DNA of 24,163 bases from JAAZFE01 sp034005635 (GTDB lineage: Bacteria > Verrucomicrobiota > Kiritimatiellia > CAIQIC01 > Lenti-01), in assembly GCA_034005635.1 (NCBI GenBank), contig JAVEUJ010000022.1, positions 1 to 24,163 on the forward strand. The letters are read 5' to 3'. Each line of letters begins with the position of its first letter. Positions within the stretch are counted from its first letter, which is position 1. Positions 15,141 through 22,278 of this stretch are shown here, piece after piece. The notes under the pieces are model-generated. The model was not told the DNA's origin and did no database searches. It worked only from the letters and a program-made list of their open reading frames with translations. The position numbers were made by a program, and so were the translations under genes.

Positions 15141-15519
15141 ATTTCCAATCCTGTAACATCCTGTTAGAAAGTGAGTTGTGGAGATGGTAACATGAAAAAT
15201 GTGTATTAAGAACACGGTTTTGAGGGATTGTAGTACAGATGAGGGAAAGTGGGAGAAGAGGAAACAGGGGAGCCTTAGCTTCTTCTCCGGCTGTTGTCCC
15301 AACTTGAAAATTGAACATTGGATATTGGGCCCCTTCTTTCTTCCCCCGGACCTCCGTTCTCGGACCTCGGCTTTCCCCATCTCTCCCTCCCCATCCGTGT
15401 TATCTGTGTAATCCGTGGTGGCTGCTCGTCTGTTCTTTCCTGAGTTCCTGAGTTCAGATTCATGTCCAACTCCCCACGTGGACAGTGGACAGTAATGTCC
15501 GACGGTCTTCCTCCCCCCG
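15141..15519. repeat. Intergenic stretch with repeat modules
   Basis: No gene is supported in this 379-base stretch. Positions 15390-15420 carry ATCCGTGTTATCTGTGTAAT-type repeat sequence, and 15432-15463 is the inverted copy of 14895-14926 (29 of 32 bases). The rest (15141-15389) shows no recognisable coding, RNA or repeat signal. Confidence 0.5.
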
Positions 15520-16170
15520 CTATGGCAGCACATGCCACAGGATGGCAAAATAGTGGCAGGCGGCACCCGCCAACACCAGCAGGTGCCAAATAGCGTGATG
15601 GTAGCGCATCCGCTTGAGCAAATAAATTCCAGCCCCGCCGGTATAGCACAGCCCCCCCGCCCACAACCAGCGCACCCCCGCCACACTCATGTGCTCCAGT
15701 AGCGGCCGTATCGCAAAGACGATCACCCAGCCCATCAGCACATAAAGCGCCGTACTCGCACCCTTGTAACGCCCAGTGAAAAACCCTTGGAACACCAACC
15801 CCACTGCGGCGATGGCCCACACAATCCCGAACAACGTCCACCCCAATGCCCCCCGCAGGGTAATCAGCATGAATGGGGTATACGTGCCCGCAATCATCAG
15901 AAAAATCATTTCATGATCTAATATCCGGAACACGCGTTTAATCCGCGGCCACGGAAAGCTGTGGTAGAGCGTCGAGGTCGTAAACATTAGCACCATCGCG
16001 ATACCATAGATGGCACAGGGCACCATTTCCCATGCGCCCTCCCCGCGCTCAGCCGCCGCCGCCAGCAGTACGACCAACCCCGCAATGCCCAGCAAGGCCC
16101 CGATCCCGTGCGTAACCGCATGGGCGATTTCCTCGCTAAGCGTGTATTTCGACGGCTGGTAGCTGCTCAT
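15520..16170 (-). CDS. Hemolysin III / PAQR-family membrane protein
   Basis: A 216-residue integral membrane protein with about seven hydrophobic helices. Family motifs are SEEIAHAVTHGIGALL at the N-terminus, FTTSTLYHSF, LDHEMIFLMIAGTYTPF and the C-terminal YHHAIWHLLVLAGAACHYFAI. The conserved His, Asp and Ser residues forming the PAQR metal site (SxxxH, DH, HxxxH) are all present. Bacterial members (YqfA, HlyIII) are poorly understood; hydrolase-like or membrane-stress roles have been suggested, and the hemolysin name should not be read as virulence. The start is the ATG at 16170 with GGGAGG a few bases upstream. A longer in-frame reading to 16251 only translates the palindromic repeats and is rejected. 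It stands alone between repeat-rich regions. Confidence 0.9.
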   Translation of the reverse strand: MSSYQPSKYTLSEEIAHAVTHGIGALLGIAGLVVLLAAAAERGEGAWEMVPCAIYGIAMVLMFTTSTLYHSFPWPRIKRVFRILDHEMIFLMIAGTYTPFMLITLRGALGWTLFGIVWAIAAVGLVFQGFFTGRYKGASTALYVLMGWVIVFAIRPLLEHMSVAGVRWLWAGGLCYTGGAGIYLLKRMRYHHAIWHLLVLAGAACHYFAILWHVLP

Positions 16171-16189
16171 GCTGCCCTCCCACCACACG

Positions 16190-16361
16190 TTTTCCATGCT
16201 ATGGAAGAATAAATCGCCAGTTTTCCACGGTATGGAAGATTTTCCCGCCATTCTTCCACGCTATGGAAAACTTTTTCGCAGTTTTTCCACGCTATGGAAG
16301 ATTTTTCCGCGATTCTTCCACACCATGGAAGATCCCGCCCATGCGGGACCACAGTGTGGAA
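16190..16361. repeat. Array of six 15-bp palindromes with exact 31-bp period
   Basis: Units start at 16192, 16223, 16254, 16285, 16316 and 16347: TTCCATGCTATGGAA, TTCCACGGTATGGAA, TTCCACGCTATGGAA (twice), TTCCACACCATGGAA and GACCACAGTGTGGAA. Each is a near-perfect inverted repeat TTCCA-N5-TGGAA with a variable centre. The 16-base spacers are related to each other (GATTTTTCCGCGATTC and variants). The array begins 20 bp upstream of the hemolysin III ATG. The period is close to three turns of B-DNA. It could be phased protein-binding sites, a string of small RNA hairpins or a self-propagating palindromic repeat. Confidence 0.85.
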
Positions 16362-16451
16362 AACGTTCCCACCCGCCGCCGCATCCCGGAGGCGGGACGG
16401 CCTTTGTGCCGTCTGCCGCGTCATCAGGTTGCTGCGCACCACCTCGCGTTC

Positions 16452-18206
16452 CTAGCGTTTGTATTTCCGGCGCTGGTGATAGCCCGTGTGCAGCAGCTTG
16501 TGGGACTTGGGCCCCAGCGGCGCGCCCAAGAAGTCCGCATAGAGCTTCTGAATCATGGGGTTTTCGTGCGAGCAGCGGAAGGCGCTCTTCTCGTCATCGC
16601 GATAGATGCCGGCCGCGCGCTGGTTGCGGATTACATCCGTGGCGCCGTAGGGCTGGCCGCCGCCGCCGACACAGCCGCCGCGGCAGGCCATCACTTCAAT
16701 GAAGTGGTACGGCGTCTCTTCGCCCTTCTCGCGCGCCGCGCGCACCTTGTCGAGGACCTTCTCGATGTTAGCCATCGAATGCGCCACTGCCACGCGGACC
16801 TCTTTGCCCGCCACTTGCAACGTCGCTTCTTTCACGCCTTCGAGACCACGAATGGCCGTCAGTTCCATCGAGGGCAGACGCTCCTTCGTCAAGGCCCAGT
16901 GCGCCGTGCGCAGTGCGGCTTCCATTACGCCGCCGGTTACGCCGAAAATAGTGCCGGCGCCGGTGTAGTCGCCCAGCACCGAATCCACCTGCTCGTCATC
17001 GGGCAGGTTCGGGAAGTCAATCCCGGCGCTCTTGATCATCCGGCACAGCTCGCGCGTTGTCAGCGAATAATCAATATCCTGCTGGCCTGAGCTGCTCATT
17101 TCTTCACTGCGCTGAATTTCGAATTTCTTGGCTGTGCAGGGCATGATCGAAACCACGAAGATATCCTGAGGATCAAACCCCAGCCGCTTGGCATAGTACG
17201 TCTTGGCCAGCGCGCCCACCATCGCCTGCGGCGATTTGGCGGTTGAGAAGTTGGAGAGAAAGTCCGGTGCGAACTTCTCCATGTAATCCGTCCACGACGG
17301 GCAGCAGCTTGTGATCAGCGGCAACTCGCCCTTGCCGTGCACAAAGCGTTCGATGAACTCTGAGCCCTCTTCCATGATGGTCAGGTCGGCACCAAAGTTG
17401 GTATCGAAGACCGCATTGAATCCCAGGCGTCGCAGCGCCGAATAGATTTTGCCCGTCAGCAGCGTGCCGGGGGGATAGCCGAAATCCTCGCCAAGGGCCA
17501 CGCGCACCGCCGGCGCAATCTGCACCACGCAATGCTTCTTGGGATCCGCCAGCGCCGCATAGACTTCCTTGGCGTGGCTGTGCTCATAAATGGCCCCTAC
17601 CGGGCAGTGCGCCGAGCATTGCCCGCACTTGATGCAGGGCGATTCGTTGAGGGTTACGTCCGCCGCCGGCGCGATGCGCGTGTTTTCACCGCGCCCGATA
17701 AACTCCAGCGCCCACACTCCCTGCATTTGCTGGCAAACCGCCACACAGCGTCCGCACAGGATGCATTTTTCCGGGTTGAGAATCAGCGAGCCGGTTGTGT
17801 CATCCTCCGGCAGATCGCGCAGCCATTTGCCATAAGGCGCCTTGCGGATGCCGAACTCAGCCGCCAACCGCTGCAATTCGCAATTATTGTTGCGCGGGCA
17901 TTGCAGGCAATCGTCCGGATGGGTGGACAAAATCAATTGGATCACGGTACGCCGAATGGCATACAGCTCGGGGTCGTGGGTGGTGACGTCCTGGCCCTCC
18001 GCGACCGGTGCCACGCACGCGCGCACCAGCTTATTGAAGCCCTTCACCTTCACCACGCAAATACCGCAAGCCGCCCAAGCCGGCAGGTCGGGGTGGTAGC
18101 ACATGCTCGGAATTTTCACGTGCACATGCTTGGCCGCGTTCAGGATCGTGGTGCCCTCCGGCACTTCCACTGGCAGCCCGTTGATAGTCAAATGAACCAT
18201 CTTCAT
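16452..18206 (-). CDS. hndD: [FeFe] hydrogenase catalytic subunit (HndD/HydA type)
   Basis: A 584-residue catalytic subunit. Order of cofactor sites: N-terminal [2Fe-2S] domain (CYHPDLPAWAACGIC, then RAC); His-ligated [4Fe-4S] (HPDDCLQCPRNNNC); two ferredoxin [4Fe-4S] motifs (CILCGRCVAVC and CIKCGQCSAHCP); then the H-cluster motifs L1 TSCCPSW (Cys301 the proton-shuttle position, Cys302 ligand), L2 MPCTAKKFE (Cys357) and L3 ACRGGCVGGGGQP (Cys508, Cys512). The C-terminal small-subunit domain follows. All H-cluster ligands are present, so it should be active if HydEFG maturases exist elsewhere. With the NuoF- and NuoE-like partners it would couple NADH (possibly with ferredoxin) to H2. The ATG follows GAGG by about seven bases and lies 13 bases after the preceding gene's recovered stop. 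Last gene of the operon. Confidence 0.96.
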   Translation of the reverse strand: MKMVHLTINGLPVEVPEGTTILNAAKHVHVKIPSMCYHPDLPAWAACGICVVKVKGFNKLVRACVAPVAEGQDVTTHDPELYAIRRTVIQLILSTHPDDCLQCPRNNNCELQRLAAEFGIRKAPYGKWLRDLPEDDTTGSLILNPEKCILCGRCVAVCQQMQGVWALEFIGRGENTRIAPAADVTLNESPCIKCGQCSAHCPVGAIYEHSHAKEVYAALADPKKHCVVQIAPAVRVALGEDFGYPPGTLLTGKIYSALRRLGFNAVFDTNFGADLTIMEEGSEFIERFVHGKGELPLITSCCPSWTDYMEKFAPDFLSNFSTAKSPQAMVGALAKTYYAKRLGFDPQDIFVVSIMPCTAKKFEIQRSEEMSSSGQQDIDYSLTTRELCRMIKSAGIDFPNLPDDEQVDSVLGDYTGAGTIFGVTGGVMEAALRTAHWALTKERLPSMELTAIRGLEGVKEATLQVAGKEVRVAVAHSMANIEKVLDKVRAAREKGEETPYHFIEVMACRGGCVGGGGQPYGATDVIRNQRAAGIYRDDEKSAFRCSHENPMIQKLYADFLGAPLGPKSHKLLHTGYHQRRKYKR

Positions 18207-18219
18207 TGTTTTCCTCTTC

Positions 18220-19963
18220 TCAGCGGCGACTCACGGCACCGAACTTACAGGCCTTGAGGCANNNNNNNNNNTCTTCCGATCTTATTCACCGGGCACTTGC
18301 GTGCGCATAATGTGCAACCGATACACTTTTCCGCATCAATTTCATAAATGACCAGCTTTTTGCACACCCCCGCCGGGCAGTGCTGATCTTCAATATGGGC
18401 GCGGTACTCCTCGGCGAAGTAGTGCATGGTGGACAGCACCGGATTGGGCGCGGTTTGTCCCAGTCCGCACAGCGCCGCCTTTTGCATCGCCGTGCCCACC
18501 TCGCGGATTTTGTCGAGGTCCTCTGCCTCACCATGCCCCGCGGTGATCTTCTCAAGCAGGTTCAGCAGCGTACGCGTACCGATCCGGCAGGGCGCACACT
18601 TGCCGCAGCTTTCGTCCACGCAAAATTCCTGATAGAAGCGCGCCACATCCACCATGCAGTCGTCTTCGTCCATGACGATCATCCCACCTGAACCCATGAT
18701 TGAACCGAGTTCCTGCAAGTGTTCGTAATCGATCGGCGTGTCAAGGTAGTCCGCTGTAATCACACCGCCCGAGGGCCCGCCAGTCTGCACCGCTTTGAAA
18801 GCCTTGCCATTGGGGATGCCGCCGCCGATATCGTAGATGATCTCGCGCAGGGTGATCCCCATGGGCACCTCGATCAGGCCCGAATTATTGATTTTGCCCG
18901 TCAGCGCAAACACCTTCGTGCCTGTACTTTTCGGCGTGCCAATCTTTGCAAACCAGTCGCCGCCCCGCAGGAGGATTATGGGAATGTTGGCGTAGGTCTC
19001 GACGTTGTTGATCACCGTCGGTTTCTGCCACAGGCCCGACACCGCCGGGAAGGGCGGGCGGGGAATCGGCATGCCGCGCTGGCCCATGATCGACGCCAGC
19101 AGCGCGGTCTCTTCGCCGCACACAAATGCGCCTGCGCCCAGCCGGATATCCACATCGAAATCGAACCCGGTACCTAGGACGTCTTTGCCCAGCAGCCCGT
19201 AAGCGCGGGCCTGCGCGATCGCCCGCTCCAGATGCGCAATCGCTAGCGGATATTCTGCGCGGATATACACCACGCCCTTGTTGGCACCGGTCGTCCGGCC
19301 TGCAATCGCCATGGCCTCCAGCACCGAGTGCGGATCACCTTCGATGGTTGAGCGATCCATGTAGGCGCCCGGATCGCCTTCATCGGCGTTGCATACCACA
19401 TATTTCTGATCGCTCACCGCGTCTTTGGTGAATTTCCACTTCATCCACGTCGGGAATCCCGCGCCACCGCGGCCGCGCAGGCCCGACTTGCGCAGCTCGT
19501 CGATCACGTGGTCCGGCGTCATTTCTGCTAACACCTTCGCCAGCGCCGCATAGCCGTCGCGTGCGATATATTCGTCGATCTCTTCCGGATCAATCACGCC
19601 GCAGTTGCGCAGCACAACTCGGAATTGCTTCTGGTAGAACGAAAGGTCCTCCTGCTTGACGTGCTGTGGACTCTCGGACTTGTCGTAAAGCAAGCGCGTC
19701 ACGGGACGGCCCTTGATGACGTGCTCGGCCACGATCTCCTTTGCATCCTCCGCCTGCACGCTCACATAGAACGTCTCGTCCGGCAGCACCTTCACGATCG
19801 GCCCCTTTTCACAGAAACCGAAGCAGCCCGTGCGCACGACCTGAGCCTCGCCCTGCGCCCCCTGCGCCGTGAGCTCCTTCTTGAATGCATCGTACAATTC
19901 GACGCTGTGGCTGGCCACGCATCCCGTCCCCCCGCACACTAACAGATAAGTTTTGATCGCCAT
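18220..19963 (-). CDS. hndC: NADH-binding hydrogenase subunit (NuoF/HndC type), interrupted by assembly gap
   Basis: About 580 residues of an HndC/NuoF-like subunit that carries FMN and NADH and feeds electrons to the hydrogenase. Order: thioredoxin-like [2Fe-2S] domain (CGGTGC, RTGCFGFC); FMN/NADH core with GRGGAGFP and NADEGDPGAYMDR; SLBB region; [4Fe-4S] site ESCGKCAPCRIGTRTLL; C-terminal ferredoxin domain starting EKCIGCTLCARKCPVN. The reading then hits adapter sequence (18272-18282) and ten N. Beyond the gap the minus strand reads CLKACKFGAVSRR and a TGA at 18222-18220, the expected second half of the ferredoxin domain in a different frame. The gene is therefore intact in the organism and roughly 20-25 residues are missing here. 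A reading that runs through the gap and stops at 18245 has an artificial tail. The start is the ATG at 19963 with AGAGGA; a TTG at 19969 is too close to that site. Confidence 0.93.
18262..18271. other. Assembly gap (10 N)
   Basis: Ten unknown bases inside the NuoF-like subunit gene. Ten is a conventional filler length, so the true size is unknown; homologue lengths imply several tens of bases are absent. Confidence 0.95.
18272..18282. other. Illumina adapter remnant
   Basis: TCTTCCGATCT directly abuts the gap and equals the 3' end of the common Illumina adapter (GCTCTTCCGATCT). The protein homology breaks exactly here, after CPVN, which supports contamination rather than native sequence. Confidence 0.85.
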
Positions 19964-19978
19964 CGCCAATTCCTCTCG

Positions 19979-20371
19979 CTATTTCTGGACGATGTCCACT
20001 GCCGGCTTGTCAAAGATGTGGTCGTTCACTAGCAGCTTTCGCACGATATGCTGGTTGACGATTTTGCGCGCCGTCTCGGCGTCCACCTTGCCATAGACCA
20101 CCGTGGGCATGCCCGGCACCACGACCTCCACAATCGGTTCGCTGTGGCACATCCCCATACAGCCGGACTGACGGACCGTCACGTTCGGCAACCCGGCCCG
20201 GTCCAGTTCCTCCGCGAACACGTCAAACGCCATCTTCGCGCCCGCCGCGATGCCACACGTGCCCATCCCCACGACGACCCGAACGTCTTTGTTCTCCATG
20301 AGACGCGGATTAAACTCCGCCACCTTCGCCGCGCGCAGTTTCTTCAAATCAGCTAATGTCAGCTTCGCCAT
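19979..20371 (-). CDS. hndB: (2Fe-2S) ferredoxin-domain hydrogenase-operon protein (HndB-like)
   Basis: A 130-residue thioredoxin-like protein of the HndB type. It shows GMGTCGIAAGAK, then RQSGCMGMCHSEPIVEV, a layout with three visible cysteines that resembles the N-terminal domain of the next gene's product. In NADP(H)- or NADH-linked hydrogenases this small subunit probably carries or helps assemble a [2Fe-2S] cluster; with three cysteines, cluster binding is inferred from the family. The ATG at 20371 (MAKLTLADLKKL) has CGAGG seven to eight bases upstream. A longer in-frame reading to 20401 is less likely. It overlaps the preceding ATPase-like gene by 23 bases and ends 15 bases before the NuoF-like start. 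Confidence 0.88.
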   Translation of the reverse strand: MAKLTLADLKKLRAAKVAEFNPRLMENKDVRVVVGMGTCGIAAGAKMAFDVFAEELDRAGLPNVTVRQSGCMGMCHSEPIVEVVVPGMPTVVYGKVDAETARKIVNQHIVRKLLVNDHIFDKPAVDIVQK

Positions 20372-20921
20372 GTTGTACCTCGTTTCCGATCTCTTCTTCA
20401 TTCGACAAAAAATATTCGCGCATCAGCACCAGCGACCCGGCGGTATCCAAGTGGCCCAGTGCGTCCTCCAGTTCCGTTCGCCGCACTTCGAAGGCCCGGC
20501 CATTTTCCTCGCGGCGCACCGTCAACTCGTGCTCGCCCGGCCAGGCCATCAGCCCCGCCAGCGTCGCGGGCACGTCGCCCAGCGCCGGTGCATTCACCCG
20601 CGACAGGTCGAACGTGAACCGTACCGTCGTTCCGTGGTCGGGCTCCGAAGCAATTTCCAGCACTCCGCCGCATTGCTCCGCCGCCTGTTTTACAAACGGC
20701 AGACCCATGCCATCTTTTCGGCCCGGATGCTTGACCCCGTCCGTCCAGAATGTATCTCGTGCCTTCTGCAGCGTCGGCGCATCCATACCGCGTCCGTTGT
20801 CCTGTACTTCCGCTGCCAACCACGTCCCGTTCCGCGCCAATTGCACGCGTACGTTTGACGCGCCGGACTCGAACGCGTTCTGAGTAATATCCACCAAGGT
20901 GTCGCAACTCGTGAGCAGCAT
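20349..20921 (-). CDS. Histidine-kinase-like ATP-binding protein without phospho-acceptor domain
   Basis: A 190-residue GHKL ATPase. N-box DITQNAFESGAS near residues 12-23, G1 box DNGRGMD, G2 box KDGMGLPFVKQAAE, then GTTVRFTFDLSRVN closing the Bergerat fold at about residue 105. The remaining ~85 residues form a domain I do not recognise, ending EEEIGNEVQHGEADIS. There is no HisKA domain, no sensor and no TM segment. It lies second in the hydrogenase operon, 11 bases after the NuoE-like gene, with AGGTAGG before its ATG, and overlaps the next gene. Similar lone ATPase genes are known in [FeFe]-hydrogenase operons of other anaerobes, but their role is unclear: anti-sigma-type kinase, assembly ATPase or regulator are all possible. 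Confidence 0.85.
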   Translation of the reverse strand: MLLTSCDTLVDITQNAFESGASNVRVQLARNGTWLAAEVQDNGRGMDAPTLQKARDTFWTDGVKHPGRKDGMGLPFVKQAAEQCGGVLEIASEPDHGTTVRFTFDLSRVNAPALGDVPATLAGLMAWPGEHELTVRREENGRAFEVRRTELEDALGHLDTAGSLVLMREYFLSNEEEIGNEVQHGEADIS

Positions 20922-20932
20922 AGTTCCTACCT

Positions 20933-21445
20933 TTAGGTTCCGGCCTTTGCCTGCGCCTGATACTGTGCGACGATCCCTGCCACGTCTTCCTTCTTCAGGT
21001 TGCCATGCATCGTCCCGTTAACCGATAGCACCGGCGCCAGACCACAACATCCTAAACAGCGCACCGCCTCCACTGAAAAAAGGCCGTCGGGCGTCACCGT
21101 GTTGACTCCCACTCCCAGGATATGCTCCAGCTCATGGAGCAGGTCCGCCCCCCCCTTCAGGTAACACGCCGTACCCATGCACACCGCAATTTTAAATTTT
21201 CCCGGCTTCGTTAGCTTGAAGTAATGGTAGAAAGTCAGCACACCATACACCTGCGCCACCGGCACCTTCAACTGCTCCGCCACATGAAACGCCACCGGCC
21301 GCGGCACGTAGCCAAAATGCTCCTGCACCTTGTGCAACACCATAATCAGATTACCCGGCACGGGCTTCCATTTGCGAATGTACGCTTCCAGCTCCGGTGT
21401 CAGAATCTCCTCTGCCGGGGCCACGGCCTGTTCCACTGTTGCCAT
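20933..21445 (-). CDS. hndA: NuoE-like [2Fe-2S] hydrogenase subunit (HndA type)
   Basis: A 170-residue NuoE/HndA-type subunit, first gene of the hydrogenase operon. The N-terminal helical part (LIMVLHKVQEHFGYVPRPVAFHVAEQL, VYGVLTFYHYF) is followed by a thioredoxin-like [2Fe-2S] domain with CMGTAC and CLGCC supplying the four ligand cysteines, and CGLAPVLSVNG. It passes electrons between the NuoF-like flavin subunit and the rest of the complex. The ATG at 21445 is chosen because GGAGG lies five bases upstream; an in-frame GTG at 21457 overlaps that site. The intergenic space to rex holds the likely operon promoter and candidate Rex half-sites. Confidence 0.94.
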   Translation of the reverse strand: MATVEQAVAPAEEILTPELEAYIRKWKPVPGNLIMVLHKVQEHFGYVPRPVAFHVAEQLKVPVAQVYGVLTFYHYFKLTKPGKFKIAVCMGTACYLKGGADLLHELEHILGVGVNTVTPDGLFSVEAVRCLGCCGLAPVLSVNGTMHGNLKKEDVAGIVAQYQAQAKAGT

Positions 21446-21473
21446 TTCTGCCTCCACCTATCGCGATGTAAAT

Positions 21474-21574
21474 AAGTGAAAGGTATTAAAACGCTTTCCT
21501 TACGGCAAGCCTTTTTTATCTTTTGTTTCACTTGACTTACATAAATTAGGCATTTAAGGTTATTCATTCACAAT
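21474..21574. promoter_or_regulatory. Candidate Rex operator half-sites in the hndA-rex intergenic region
   Basis: AAGTGAAA (21474-21481) and its exact inverse TTTCACTT (21526-21533) are 52 bp apart centre to centre, and ATTCACAA (about 21566-21573) is a third related half-site. Known Rex sites are built on TTGTGAA/TTCACAA halves, so these fit a Rex-controlled divergent promoter region. None forms a full canonical TTGTGAA-N4-TTCACAA palindrome; the best 18-mer is 21474-21491. TTGACT at 21532-21537 is a possible -35 for rex. Confidence 0.4.
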
Positions 21575-21599
21575 ATAGACAGTGCAAGAGAGGTCTTAT

Positions 21600-22241
21600 A
21601 TGGCCAAACAGAATATCAATATCCAAAAAGAAATGATCCAGCGGTTGGTGCGCTATAAAAATGCCCTCCAAAAATTTAAGTCGTTAGGCCTAACGCGAGT
21701 ATTTTCCGATAATTTGGGCGAGGCTGCAGGTATTTCTGCGGCACTGGTGCGCAAAGATATCTCTTTGGCGCGGCTGACAGTAGGGAACAAACGCGGCGGT
21801 TATCCCATCGATGCACTCGCTCTCGGGTTGGATTCCATCCTCGGCACCCACACCCAACAGCACGTCATTATTGTCGGATGCGGCAAAATCGGCACCGCGC
21901 TCATGCACTATCCGCGGTTTTCATCCGAATCTATTCGGATCGTAGCCGGGTTCGACAACCACCCCGACCGCCTCGCTCCCGACGCCCCCATCCCTATCTT
22001 ACCAGTAAGCCAACTCTCGGCTTTCGTAAAAGAACACGGAATCTTGGTGGCCATCCTCGCCGTCCCCGAACCGGCCGCCGCTGCGATTTTCGATCAACTT
22101 ACAGCCGCCGGTATCCAGGGGGTGCTTAATTTTACGCCGGTGCAGCTCAAACCCGCTACCAATCTCATCGTTCAGAATATCAATATCGCCTTCGAAATCG
22201 AAAATCTCTTTTACTGCGTTCGCTTTAACCAAAGCCAGTAG
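21600..22241 (+). CDS. rex: Redox-sensing transcriptional repressor Rex
   Basis: A 213-residue Rex protein. The N-terminal winged helix (RLVRYKNALQKFKSLGLTRVFSDNLGEAAGISAALVRKDIS) is followed by a Rossmann NAD(H)-binding domain with VIIVGCGKIGTAL (nucleotide loop at 93-98) and VAGFDNHPDRL, and a C-terminal domain-swap helix (NIAFEIENLFYCVRF). Rex represses fermentation and hydrogenase genes when NADH/NAD+ is low and leaves DNA when NADH rises. The ATG at 21600 has GAGAGG eight bases upstream; an in-frame GTG at 21582 is not needed. It is divergent from the hydrogenase operon, so that operon and rex itself are the likely targets. Confidence 0.94.
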   Translation: MAKQNINIQKEMIQRLVRYKNALQKFKSLGLTRVFSDNLGEAAGISAALVRKDISLARLTVGNKRGGYPIDALALGLDSILGTHTQQHVIIVGCGKIGTALMHYPRFSSESIRIVAGFDNHPDRLAPDAPIPILPVSQLSAFVKEHGILVAILAVPEPAAAAIFDQLTAAGIQGVLNFTPVQLKPATNLIVQNINIAFEIENLFYCVRFNQSQ

Positions 22242-22278
22242 CCCCCCCCTTGTCGACCGGACGCCCTGTCGCTACAAT

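Noticed and set aside
16171..16251. N-terminal extension of the hemolysin III protein
   Set aside because: The extra residues are translations of the palindromic repeats (SSIPWKT, FHSMEN type). A good ribosome-binding site and the family N-terminus support the ATG at 16170.
16190..16361. CRISPR array
   Set aside because: Regular spacing suggests one, but the repeats are 15-bp palindromes, the 16-base spacers resemble one another, and no cas genes are present.
16376..16430. Intrinsic terminator after the hydrogenase operon
   Set aside because: Inverted repeats such as GACGG/CCGTC exist but no T-tract follows on the minus strand, and the sequence looks like repeat debris.
18220..19963. NuoF-like gene as a frameshifted pseudogene
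   Set aside because: The break coincides with adapter sequence and an N gap, and the missing ferredoxin motif is found beyond it.
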